From Candidatus Liberibacter africanus PTSAPSY (GTDB lineage Bacteria > Pseudomonadota > Alphaproteobacteria > Rhizobiales > Rhizobiaceae): DNA of 64,000 nucleotides. Made by a program: the position numbers and the translations under genes. Under the pieces are notes generated by a model. That model worked only from the letters and a program-made list of their open reading frames with translations, was not told the origin of the DNA and made no database searches. The stretch lies in contig NZ_CP004021.1 in the NCBI RefSeq assembly GCF_001021085.1, positions 952,001 to 1,016,000 on the forward strand, written 5' to 3'. The first letter of the stretch is position 1. Each line of letters opens with the position of its first letter. Shown here in pieces: positions 1 to 8,775 of this stretch.

Positions 1-1
1 T

Positions 2-1951
2 GCACATGATTTTAATGATTTTGAAGTTGCAAAGCGTCATGGATTGGATTTCATAAATATTTTAACTCCTGAAGCAAAGATTTTTCTCTTAAGAAACGAA
101 AGTTTTTTGAAAGATCTTGTTATTTCCGATGAAATTAGAGATATTTTAAACGAATTTGAGGGTTTAGATTGTCTTACTGCTCGCTCGAAAATAGTTTCAT
201 TTCTTGAAAAAATTAATCTTCTTGATGAAGTTAAATCTTATAGGCATGTTGTACCTCGTTGTGAGCGTAGTGGTGTAATTATCGAACCTCGTATAACAGA
301 ACAATGGTATCTTGATGCTAAAGTTTTAGCGGAATCTGCGATTCTTTCGGTAAGAAGCTCTCGTACCTCTTTTATCCCTCAATCTTGGGATAAAAGTTAT
401 TATGAATGGCTAGAAAATATTCAACCTTGGTGTATTTCACGGCAGATTTGGTGGGGACATCAAATTCCTGTTTGGTATGGTCCCGACGGGAAGGTATTTG
501 TTGAAAATACTGAAGATGTTGCTTTGCGTTCTGCTATTGATTATTACCTTGCGCAGAATAATGACATGACGCTCAATGTGCAAAAAATGATACAAGAGGG
601 AAATGTATCAAAACTTTTAAAACGTGAGGAAGATGTATTAGATACTTGGTTTTCTTCTGCGCTTTGGCCTTTTGCATCTCTTGGATGGCCAGAAAAAACT
701 ACTGAATTAAAAACTTATTATCCTACAAATATTGTGGTAACTGGATTTGACATTTTGTTTTTCTGGGTCGCACGTATGATGATGATGGGTCTGTATTTTA
801 TGAAAGATACGGAAGGTAAGGGAATTGAGCCTTTTCAGATCGTTTATATGCATGCGTTGATTAGAGATAAAAATGGACAAAAAATGTCTAAATCTAAAGG
901 CAATGTTATAGATCCAATTGATTTGATAGATCAATATGGTGCAGATGCTTTGCGATTTTATTTTTCTATCATGGCCGTTCAAGGGCGTGATATTAAGTTG
1001 GATTTAGAGCGTATTATTGGTTATCGCAATTTTGTCACTAAATTTTGGAATGCTGTGCGTTTTGCAAAAATGAAAGATGCAAAACACAGTGTTTCTTTTA
1101 TTCCCCAAAATGTAGAGTGGATTATTAATAAATGGATTATCGCACGACTTGCCGCTGTGATTAATGAAGTTACAATAGGGATAGAGAATCGTCGTTTTAA
1201 CGATGTGTCTGCTATTTTATATCGTTTTGTGTGGAATGAGTTATGCGATTGGTATGTTGAATTTATTAAATCAATTCTCAATCAAGAAGATAATAGATTT
1301 GTTTCTGAAACTTTATCATGTTTCTCTTACGTATTATGTAATGTTTGTAAGTTGTTGCATCCAATTATACCATTTGTGACAGAAGAACTTTATGCGCATG
1401 TTTCTCCTTATGATGACATGAAAAAAAGTGGTTTTTTATGTCATGCACAATGGCCATCACTTTCGTTCTATGAACCTGCATCTGTAGAAGAAGTGAATTG
1501 GGTTATTCGTTTGATTTCTGAAGTTCGTTCCGTACGTACAGAAATTAATGTACCATTGAAAGCAGTAGTACCATTAGTTTTTGTCAACATAGATCCAGTT
1601 ATGCGAGAAAGATTAATGTTTCATAAGCATATTATTGATCGTTTATCTTCTGGAAATATTATATTTGCAGATTCTCCTCCAGATCATTCAATTCAAATTA
1701 TTCTTGATGGAATGGTATTTTTTTTGCAAATTGGTGATTTTATTGACTTTGTTAAAGAAAAACATCGCCTCGAAAAATCTCTGGAAAAAGTAATCAAGGA
1801 ATTATCTTCTATAAGAAAAAGGTTAGATAATAATTGTTTTGTAGAAAAAGCTCCTCCTGAGGTTTTACAGCTAGAAAAAGAAAAGCTTTCTAAAGTTCAG
1901 AAGAAAAAACTATCTATAGAGATTTCTCTTGAGCGTATAAAAATTTTCTAG
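2..1951 (+). CDS. valS: Valine--tRNA ligase, 3' part (5' end outside window)
   Basis: Charges tRNA-Val with valine in the cytoplasm (class I aminoacyl-tRNA synthetase). The frame is open from base 2, so the gene begins upstream. The first residues, AHDFNDFEVAKRHG, match the end of the CP1 editing domain of ValRS, and the HIGH motif lies outside. The KMSKS catalytic loop is at 881-895. It is followed by the tRNA-anticodon-binding helical domain and, over the last 60 or so residues, a charged coiled-coil arm typical of ValRS. About 650 of some 950 residues are present and the frame is intact. A piece of this gene (about 1188-1274) is duplicated in the spacer just downstream. The identification is secure. 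Confidence 0.97.
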   Translation, partial: AHDFNDFEVAKRHGLDFINILTPEAKIFLLRNESFLKDLVISDEIRDILNEFEGLDCLTARSKIVSFLEKINLLDEVKSYRHVVPRCERSGVIIEPRITEQWYLDAKVLAESAILSVRSSRTSFIPQSWDKSYYEWLENIQPWCISRQIWWGHQIPVWYGPDGKVFVENTEDVALRSAIDYYLAQNNDMTLNVQKMIQEGNVSKLLKREEDVLDTWFSSALWPFASLGWPEKTTELKTYYPTNIVVTGFDILFFWVARMMMMGLYFMKDTEGKGIEPFQIVYMHALIRDKNGQKMSKSKGNVIDPIDLIDQYGADALRFYFSIMAVQGRDIKLDLERIIGYRNFVTKFWNAVRFAKMKDAKHSVSFIPQNVEWIINKWIIARLAAVINEVTIGIENRRFNDVSAILYRFVWNELCDWYVEFIKSILNQEDNRFVSETLSCFSYVLCNVCKLLHPIIPFVTEELYAHVSPYDDMKKSGFLCHAQWPSLSFYEPASVEEVNWVIRLISEVRSVRTEINVPLKAVVPLVFVNIDPVMRERLMFHKHIIDRLSSGNIIFADSPPDHSIQIILDGMVFFLQIGDFIDFVKEKHRLEKSLEKVIKELSSIRKRLDNNCFVEKAPPEVLQLEKEKLSKVQKKKLSIEISLERIKIF

Positions 1952-2426
1952 GTATGAGGATGTTTAATATAATAAAACAACCATCTTAAATCATAGTTCA
2001 TATAACGAAAATGTTGTTATAGACTTTGAGAACCTTTGGCACTATCCTAGCGCTTTTGTATACTGGTTTTTTATATTTTAAAATAGATAATAATTTGAAA
2101 TACAGTATTAATATCGTCGTTTTAACGATGTGTCTGCTATTTTATATCTTTTTGTATGGATTGATTTAATAAATTCAACATACCAATCGCATAACTCATT
2201 CCATACAAAATGTGCAGACAGAATAAGGTTACTTCATAAATATTATTTAGATTTACCGTATTTTGGATATTTCTACGTTTATTTTATAAAAAAGGCGTAT
2301 TTGTCAATATTTGATAATGTGATTGTCATATTAATTGTCATATTAGGTGTGCGCCGGAGGATATTACACGGAAAAAATTTATAGAATCATCTATTCTAAA
2401 TACGATTTCATTTATTAAAAACTATG
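1952..2426. other. Spacer after valS containing a rearranged valS fragment
   Basis: No functional gene is visible. The only recognisable content is the chimeric valS copy at 2113-2210. An 84-codon open frame over 2130-2384 is a by-product of that copy, because its first residues are valS coding sequence and then antisense valS sequence. The flanks (1952-2112 and 2211-2426) are AT-rich and show no motif I recognise. Confidence 0.6.
2113..2210. repeat. Chimeric direct plus inverted duplication of a valS segment
   Basis: Bases 2113-2160 repeat valS 1188-1235 in direct orientation with two mismatches. Bases 2161-2210 are the reverse complement of valS 1225-1274 with one mismatch. The substitution in the shared overlap (tgtgtgg to tgtatgg) occurs in both arms, so the arms pair as TTTTGTATGGA with TCCATACAAAA. 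This is the signature of a template-switch or fold-back event rather than simple tandem duplication. Confidence 0.9.
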
Positions 2427-2467
2427 GTGAAATATTCAGGGTATTAGGAGTAATATTTCACTTTTTT
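2427..2467 (+). terminator. Hairpin with T tract between valS spacer and integrase remnant
   Basis: GTGAAATATT (2427-2436) pairs perfectly with AATATTTCAC (2452-2461) across a 15-base loop, and six T residues follow. The stem is AT-rich but the layout fits an intrinsic terminator reading rightwards. On the other strand the integrase remnant ends at its edge. Confidence 0.5.
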
Positions 2468-3283
2468 CAAAAAATCAAAGATATGATTAGCAACGGATAG
2501 CCTTTTTTCTTTTTCATATTTTGCAATAGCATATTAATCTCAAGAAGTCTCATTAAACTTTTAGGAAGTTCAATGGTTACAATTGTTCCTACTTTCTGGG
2601 TTTTGATAGAAAAGATATCACCTTTAAATTCTGATATTCCGCTCGACAAGCGTCTGAGACTCTTAATCCCATGTATAATAGAAAATCAAAAGCAAGATGT
2701 GGAAGTGTCCCTTCTTCCCAGTAAAGTTTGGACTTTTGCATTTCTTCTATTGTCCACGGTTTAAAGCCATCAGTTTTATGCCGAGGTTTTTCAATGCCAA
2801 TACAAGGGTTGATCGATATGTACTTATGCTGATGTGCCCATTTAAATAAAGACCGCATTGTAGCCAAAAATTTTACTGCTGCAGCAGGTGTATTCTTTCT
2901 TGCTTCAATTTCTTCACGAATATGCATAGAAGTTATTTTTTTATAGTCAAAATCTCCTGATTTTTTAATAACTTGAGTAAAGCAAAAATTGAAAATCTTT
3001 TTAGAATTAAGAGATAAACCAGTCCAATCTGAGCTTTTTTAGTATTTCCCTATCAACTATTTTAAGGGAGCAAGGGGTTTTCTGGGGTGGGGGCACTTGG
3101 GTAGAAACTTTTTCTGTCAGTATTCCAGATAAAATAGAAATATAAGTATCCATAAAGTGAGGTTCATGCGGGTATGGTAGACTCGTACGAGGCCCGTGAC
3201 TTTTTCTAAAATAATAGATTACTTTCCCATGGCGTGTTTTCTCTTTCCCTAACAAAAGGAGGAATTCTAAGTTTTGGTGGCAT
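2467..3283 (-). pseudogene. Phage tyrosine integrase, frameshifted and C-terminally truncated
   Basis: A tyrosine recombinase that would have integrated the phage. Starting at ATG 3283 the protein can be followed through at least four frame segments: the N-terminal arm with KVIYYFRKSHGPR, a core-binding segment (GLSLNSKKIFNF and following), the segment 2589-2927 leading to the first catalytic Arg in GLRVSDAC, and the segment 2467-2649 with IFSIKTQKVGTIVTIELP. Frame changes fall near 3245, 3020 and 2600. The HxxR and Tyr boxes of the catalytic domain are absent, so no active recombinase can be made. It sits at the left end of the remnant, immediately downstream of a small broken ORF. Confidence 0.88.
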
Positions 3284-3287
3284 GCTC

Positions 3288-3460
3288 TTATAACCTACAA
3301 ATATCATCTTCATCAGGAATAGGTGTCTTTATCTTCTTTACTTTTAAAGGCTCAAATCGAAATATTGTCCCATCTGTTTCAATTTCATAAGGATATTCAT
3401 TTCTTGGACGAGACGAGCTGTTTCATACATTCTAATACGTCGTTTTTGATGTTTGCTCAT
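3288..3460 (-). pseudogene. Small phage protein upstream of integrase, frameshifted
   Basis: It starts at ATG 3460 behind a good ribosome site (AAGGAGAAATATA). The frame reads MSKHQKRRIRMYETARLV, and a shift then restores a plausible continuation, RPRNEYPYEIETDGT and onward, to a stop at 3288. The restored protein would be about 57 residues with a basic N-terminus and an acidic C-terminus. Its place, a few bases before the integrase, is where excisionase-type genes often sit, but there is no recognisable helix-turn-helix, so the role is only positional inference. Confidence 0.5.
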
Positions 3461-3471
3461 TATATTTCTCC

Positions 3472-4209
3472 TTAAGCATGTTCTACCCAAACATCATAGT
3501 TTTCTACTGGTAGAATTGCCCTTCCAAATACAGATGTGTTTGTCTTGTAGTGGTGTCCAATCAGTTTTCGCAGGATCAGTATTAGCCCCTTGCATTGCTT
3601 TTGTTGCCATAAATCCACTTTTGATCAAAGCCTCAGCGCATTTTTCACCTTCAACGACAAAAATATTCTTGGATTTTAACAATCCAACTTGATTGTACAA
3701 AGGACGATTAATTGCAGGTATACCCGTATTTTGTGTTGTAAAATCAAAAGGAAGATATGTTTTTTACCATCAATGTCTCGGCGTGATATCCTAACAATGG
3801 GATTGCCTTGAGCATCTGTGTAAATCCATTCTTTGCGATGGATATCACTGCTATGCTTTACTTTAAAATCTTTCCCAAACCATTGAGCAATTGATTGCAA
3901 AACCTTAGGGAAATCTGCTCTAGCATCTAATCCTTTACTGATTGCCCAAAGATCAAAAATATCTCCTTTATCACCTGTAGCGAAATCATACCAAAGACCA
4001 AGAGTGTTACCTTCTAAATTAACATTTAGACTACTGCCTTTACCGCCCGTAACGTCAGACGTTCTGTATTTGCCATTTTTCCTTGTGCCGTTAGGTAATA
4101 AATACTGCACAACGGAATGAATATTATCAAACAACAGTCTTTCAGCATCTTCTCTTGTTAATACAGGGTTTCCTCCGCTTATGACATCACTGAAGTCAAG
4201 CTTGTTCAT
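3472..4209 (-). pseudogene. Phage DNA primase (TOPRIM type), frameshifted with internal deletion
   Basis: It begins at ATG 4209, overlapping the nuclease 3' end. The N-terminal part contains GKYRTSDVTGGKGSSLNV and GLWYDFATGDKGDIFDLW, typical of phage/plasmid primases. A frameshift near 3740 leads into a TOPRIM-like segment, NIFVVEGEKCAEALIKSG, at about 3600-3670. A second frame change then joins directly to a C-terminal tail, LPVENYDVWVEHA, ending at 3472. The rest of the TOPRIM fold and any helicase domain are missing, so this is an internally deleted relic. Confidence 0.8.
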
Positions 4210-4912
4210 CCCAACACCTTTTTTTATAATCACAAAAACGGCACTGGAAACATTCAGGATCTGTAGATATTCTAGGGAACGTATAACCTGCCTGTGTGTC
4301 TTGTACAATGTATAAAGCTTTATCGCTCAATGATTGTGCAAGTTTAACATCAAATGGAATAAGCTCAAAATAAATTTCTTCAGTATCTTTGTTTATAGCC
4401 ATGAATAAAGCAGGATTTTCGTGGTATTCCATATACGCTTGATACAAAGCAATCTGTGCAGAATACAATGGTTTTGATTTCGCAAGACCTCTATTAGAAG
4501 TAGCTAACCATGATTTGTTGTTCATGGTTTTGCACTCCAAAATACAAGGTACAGCCAAATTAAGTTCTTTTGGAGCAGATGTGATTACACCATCGATGTG
4601 ACCTTGAAAAGCACCATCTAATTGCGAAAATCCAAGCTGTTCGCCGTTTTCGTCTTTGGTGATAAGTTCAAATCCTGCTTTACGTAAACATTCTATTGCT
4701 AACTATTCAAACGCATGTCCTTTATCGAATATACGTAGTGTTCTGCTTGAGAATTCTTCGTCTTTTGGTGTTTGTGTCAAATGGTATTGAAGCTTGTGAG
4801 AACAAGGATCACCTATAACAGAAGCTCCTAAATATTTTCTAGGCTTCTGTTCAGGTTTAGTCTCTTCAATTAATTCATTTACTATATCTGAAAATGTTTT
4901 AAATCTAAGCAA
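4196..4912 (-). pseudogene. PD-(D/E)XK (Cas4/RecB-like) nuclease interrupted by one amber codon
   Basis: The frame runs from TTG 4912 to TGA 4196 with a single internal TAG at 4703-4705, which probably replaced GAG or another sense codon. Both halves are in the same frame. The N-terminal half has LGASVIGDPCSHKLQYHL and FDKGHAFE. The C-terminal half has GHIDGVI, the catalytic LECKTMN, the AQIALYQAYM helix motif and Cys residues in CFQCRFCDYKKRCW, which in Cas4/AddB-like enzymes bind an iron-sulfur cluster. The start overlaps the helicase stop and the end overlaps the primase start, so it was part of one replication operon. With 239 codons and only one lesion it is the least damaged early gene. 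Confidence 0.82.
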
Positions 4913-6497
4913 TTTTTACCCCCAGTATCTTTTTGATTTCAGAAAGTCTGCTTTGAACGGTAATTAAGGAAGAAGCATGGGCTTTAGTTAAACTATAGTC
5001 ATTGGCGAATGTTGGATTCAAAAGGCTTAGTTGTTTTTGAGTAGCAGGCTCATTAATCCATCTTTTGTTTTTAAATGCTTTATCAGTTTGTTCTTTTAAG
5101 TTAATCCAATCATTAGCCTTAGCTAAGCAATTTGCCTTTTCCCCTCGCATTAAAAAGCGAACTTTCTTATCGTCTCTTATTCCGCCAAAAGCAAACCACG
5201 TGCCTTTTGTGTACGTCACATATCCCCATGCTTCAAAACCTGTAGAAGTAAATTGTGTCCCTTGGCCTTTAACGTTGTACCATTCAAATGGCGATCCTAT
5301 TAATCCATCGCATTCCTTCATTTGGAAATTAGAAATTATTATACGATCTTTTTTTGATCTATCAGGGGGGTCTTCTTCTTCTCTTGTTCCTTTTATTCTT
5401 CCATCTAAGTTTGCTTTTTGTTCTAAGAAACCATGTTTGATAAGAGAAATTCCAAAATCCATGATGATACAGTCTTTTTTTATCACATCTGGGTAAATTT
5501 CTGGATCAACAATACGTAATCCTCTTCCAATCATTTGCAAAACAGTTGATTTGTATGAAGAAGCACGAAGTAAGACAACACAAGAGACAGGTGGACAATC
5601 CCAACCTTCTGTTAGTACAGCAACATTAACAAGTACTTGAATTTTTCCCTTGTTCAAAATCTTTTAAAACTTTTGATCTTTCGTAACTTCCCATCTCTCC
5701 CCAAACCATCCCCGCATTAACACCACCTGCAATAAAAGTTTGGGTAACATCTGATGCATGTTTAAGAGTAGAACAAAATATTACAGTACTCCGATCAACA
5801 GCTTTTTCTTTCCAATGACGAACTATTTCCGAATTAATCGGTTCAGTGTTCATGATATCAGCCACTTGATCCATGTCATAATCAGAACCTTTTTTCTAAC
5901 CTTATCAAGTTCTTCCTTTATTCCTACATCAATGACATAAAAACTTGGCTTAACGAGATGACCAGATGAAATTAATTCCGTCATGGAGATCTGATCAGCG
6001 ACATTGCTAAAGACTTTTATTAATCCTTCTCCATCTCCTCTGTTAGGAGTAGCGGTCATGCCAAGAATTTTACAATCAGGATTGACTTTTTTCACAATAT
6101 TGAGAATTTTTTGGTAGGTTTCTGCTGTTGCATGGTGAGCTTCATCAATCACAAGCATATCCAACTTTGGTATTCTATACTTGTGGTTATTGAGAGTGTG
6201 AACCATAGCAAAACACACTTGACCATTCCAATTTTTATTTGAAGAGGTAAATCTTGATGTGGTGATACCTGGGTTAACCATCTTAAACTTTGCTTCGTTC
6301 TGCTTTGTTAATTCGTCTCTATGGGGGATAACACATGCTTTGCTTGCTTCTTTCTGCTGAAAGAAATGCCCTATAATTGCAGATAACATGATTGTTTTTC
6401 CAGCCCCTGTTGGAGAAACTGCCAATGTATCTCCGTTTTTTTTTAAGGCGTAAATGGCTTTATTAACCAGATCTTTTTGTCTCTCTCGTAACAACAT
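4905..6497 (-). pseudogene. Phage DEAH-box helicase (superfamily 2), two frameshifts
   Basis: An ATP-dependent DNA/RNA helicase of phage replication modules. ATG 6497 lies 3 bases after the SSB-like gene. Motif I SPTGAGKT, motif II DEAH, motif III TATP, the C-terminal helicase motif LTEGWDCP and motif VI QMIGRGLR are all visible in order. The frame breaks in two A runs: near 5892 (VRKK followed by a shift into GSDYDMDQV) and near 5645 (EQGK followed by a shift into IQVLVNVAV). Either break truncates the enzyme before the second RecA-like domain. A unique C-terminal domain of about 150 residues follows motif VI. Confidence 0.87.
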
Positions 6498-6500
6498 AAT

Positions 6501-7027
6501 TTAAAATGGAACATCCTCATTGAAAAACCACCCACAGTATCTACAGGATAATTTTGTGGTTGTGGTTGTGGTTGTGGTTGTGGTTGTGGTTGTGGTTGTG
6601 GTTGTGGTTGTGGTTGTGGTTGTGGGGGGTATCATGCAGGTATTATGTGTATGTATCCCGCATCAAGGTATTATATCATTGTGTTCTGGTTTTATGATTT
6701 TTACGATCTTGTTTTGCTCTTCATAACCATTTGACGTCTCTTCCAATTTTTACTTCAGCCAAAAATACAAGACCATTGAGTTCCTAATAGAAATTGATTG
6801 TGACAGCTTTTTGAGAACGGGGTGATTTCTCTTTAAGCGGTACTCTTATAGCCGAAGACAATATTCCTTTAATAAAGGAGTGCCCCATATTCCTCCATGC
6901 ATTATCTTTGTTAGGACTGCAGATACCTATGAAATCAAATATTGTTATATTATAATATTCTCCTTCAACCACATTAGTATTCACTGTCCAAATAGATAGA
7001 GCCTGTTTTAAAATCTAATACTGGCAT
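6501..7027 (-). pseudogene. DUF669 SSB-like phage protein with Pro-Gln repeat linker, degenerate
   Basis: It starts at ATG 7027 behind AAAGGATAAAACC. Reassembling the frames gives a DUF669-like core (MGHSFIKGILSSAIRVP, then FLAEVKIGRD and EEQNKIVKIIKPEHND), a (Pro-Gln)n linker encoded by the hexanucleotide tract 6555-6625, and a tail that with one restored base reads GGFSNEDVPF before the stop at 6501. The acidic -DVPF tail resembles the C-terminal tip of single-strand-binding proteins, and DUF669 proteins in phage replication operons are thought to play that part. The breaks include a frame change near 6970, a TAG near 6785, a frame change near 6735 and a missing base before the tail. Confidence 0.7.
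6555..6625. repeat. Hexanucleotide microsatellite (TGTGGT)11
   Basis: Eleven uninterrupted copies of TGTGGT plus a partial copy. On the minus strand this encodes alternating Pro and Gln in the linker of the SSB-like phage protein. A Val-rich open frame on the plus strand over the same bases is only the shadow of the repeat. Tracts of this purity commonly change length by slippage. Confidence 0.97.
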
Positions 7028-7083
7028 GGTTTTATCCTTTATTGTTTGTAAGTAATGTTACGGACTTTATGCTGGCGACGGCC

Positions 7084-7106
7084 GTTATGAATTTTTTCCA
7101 TGATAT
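7084..7106. repeat. 23-bp direct repeat, copy 1 (3' end of phage ATPase gene)
   Basis: The 23 bases 7084-7106 recur exactly at 7954-7976, with weaker similarity for about 40 bases to the left. This copy contains the stop codon of the AAA ATPase relic, so it is likely the source. Confidence 0.85.
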
Positions 7107-7876
7107 AAATCTAAGTGCGGTTCTTCATATAAGTCTAATTTCCCAGAACGATCCTTTGCAGTCACGTCATAGAGATTGTCTGGTTGGCATATAAAGATAC
7201 GAATACGTTTTGATGGGTCTTTAGGATTTACGGTTAGCGCCATGACTAAAATTTCATCAACGATCCCTACAAGCTCATCACTTGTTTTGCTCCCTTCAAT
7301 CTGGAATGAATATACAGGTATATCATGATCGTCAAGTTTCTTATCCAAAATCCCAACAAGCCAAATGTTTTTTGATCTTGCTATTTGTAAATGCCTGACC
7401 CAATCCAACATCTCTTTACTATGAATTCTGTAGATAGCCTGACCGTCTATTCCCCCATTGTTTGTGGATTCTGACTTTTGTTCACAATAGAGGAAGGCTC
7501 ATACGGCTTGCTTGACTGATACTGTCTATGAAGATTGTTTTGTACTTTCCAAAATTTTCTTTTGGGTCCCCAAATCTAGCACACACATTTTGATAATGCT
7601 TTTTTGAGTAGGGGACGTTGTTGTCTCCAAGATCTGGATTAGGTACTGCTATATATACAGCTAAATCTCGCAATTCTTTCCAAGTGGTTGGTTTTAAGGC
7701 GTCTCCTTTCCAATCCTTAACAGGTAAGTCTCCTGCTTCCAAATCAACAAAAAGCGTCTTTCTTCAGGAAGTGTCTAGAGAAGGGAGCTTTTACCAATCC
7801 CGATTTCACCAAAAACACAGCATTTGATTCCTCGTTTTTCTTTCGATCGTTCATCATATGTTATAATCGACATCAT
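7085..7876 (-). pseudogene. Phage AAA ATPase (AAA_24 / RecA-like), degenerate
   Basis: It starts at ATG 7876 behind a strong AAGGAG site, the first gene of the early operon. The Walker A motif GEIGIGKSS is followed after three codons by an in-frame TAG near 7786. A frameshift leads into FVDLEAGDLPVKDWKG and YKTIFIDSISQASR (Walker B-like). Another shift near 7480 leads into MLDWVRHLQIARSKNIW, and the gene ends at 7085. The architecture matches the RecA-like ATPases that precede DUF669 and helicase genes in temperate phages. Three lesions make it inactive. Confidence 0.78.
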
Positions 7877-7914
7877 GAGTTATTCTCCTTAAAATAGGTA
7901 GTCTTCTTCCTTTA

Positions 7915-8403
7915 TTGGTTGAAAGTAAAGTCGCTGGCTGTAGGGCCGTAGTAGTTATGAATTTTTTCCATGATATGATAGTTTCCCATAGCGATAGGCT
8001 TAATCTATTTAAAGACCCTCTCTTAACTAGATTTGACGTCATTAATGACAACAGTTTAAAAGATGGCTATGGCAATATTCTGAGTATAAAATTTTACGCG
8101 AGCAATGCCATTCCTGGAAGATCTATAAAAGATAATGATGGTGATGGTAATCCATACTGGACTGAGGAAAAATTAGGCAAAGGCGTCAAACGTCTTGTTC
8201 CTTTATTTGACAGAAACGCCGTTATTTTAGGAATATGGAAGAACATTAAGAAAGAAGTTAATTTTCTGGACGACAACACTATGCAACTTACTTATGCTAT
8301 GAAAATGGGTGCTACACGAATAAATGAAAAGCTTGTTGCTAAAATTTGTGTTGGTGAAACTGCAGGATATGGTGCGCCATTTAAAATCCCAGCAAAACCC
8401 TAA
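7915..8403 (+). pseudogene. C-terminal fragment of a phage capsid-type protein (tentative)
   Basis: An open frame of 162 codons from TTG 7915. The first 20 or so residues derive from the 23-bp repeat at 7954-7976 and its flank, that is from antisense ATPase sequence, so the genuine phage-protein part starts near 7977. The remainder, with FYASNAIPGRS, GVKRLVPLFDRNAVIL and a final MKMGATRINEKLVAKI, resembles the last third of phage major capsid proteins. The N-terminal two thirds are missing, which places a deletion junction between the early and late modules here. I am not certain of the capsid assignment. Confidence 0.45.
7954..7976. repeat. 23-bp direct repeat, copy 2 (early/late junction)
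   Basis: An exact copy of 7084-7106, located where the early and late modules meet. It is probably a scar of the rearrangement that deleted the middle of the prophage. Confidence 0.85.
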
Positions 8404-8419
8404 ACAAAAGTAGGCTCTA

Positions 8420-8760
8420 ATGCTAAAAACTTGTAATCGTGCATTACAGAAACTGGGTATCCCTCCTATAACTTCTTTAGGAGGGAAAACCAAGGTATAC
8501 GAATAGTACCCTCTTTGGCTAGCGTTTATCCCGCTCCTCTTAGAAGTTAGTGATGGCGTTTTGTCATGCGGAGAGGATTATTACCAGAAGCGGATGTCGA
8601 ATTAGTGGAAGGGTGGTATAGAACTTATTGTCTCCCTCCTGACTATATTGTCGCAGTAGATAATGATCCTGAGCTAATTTTCGAAGGTAACGTTATTCTT
8701 TCTCAAGAGAAGAGCAAAGACCCAGAGCATCCTATAATAAATGATAAATCCCTTCGCTAG
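8420..8760 (+). pseudogene. Phage head-tail connector protein, degenerate
   Basis: From ATG 8420 the frame reads MLKTCNRALQKLGIPPITSL, the characteristic N-terminus of small phage head-tail connector proteins. A TAG follows near 8506. In the next frame the protein continues through LASVYPAPLRS, two stops near 8547, then WRFVMRRG and GWYRTYCLPPDYIVAV, ending at 8760. The W-x-F-x-x-R-R and GW-x-x-x-Y-x-LPxDY motifs agree with that family. It lies directly after the capsid-like fragment, the normal late-gene order. Confidence 0.6.
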
Positions 8761-8775
8761 TTTATAAGATGTTAG

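Noticed and set aside
2130..2384. 84-codon plus-strand ORF
   Set aside because: Its first third is copied valS coding and antisense sequence, and the rest is AT-rich spacer. It has no ribosome site.
5065..5496. 143-codon plus-strand ORF inside the helicase relic
   Set aside because: Antisense to a clearly identifiable helicase C-terminal region.
6520..6726. Poly-Val ORF on the plus strand
   Set aside because: It is the shadow of the (TGTGGT)n tract, whose minus strand encodes the Pro-Gln linker.
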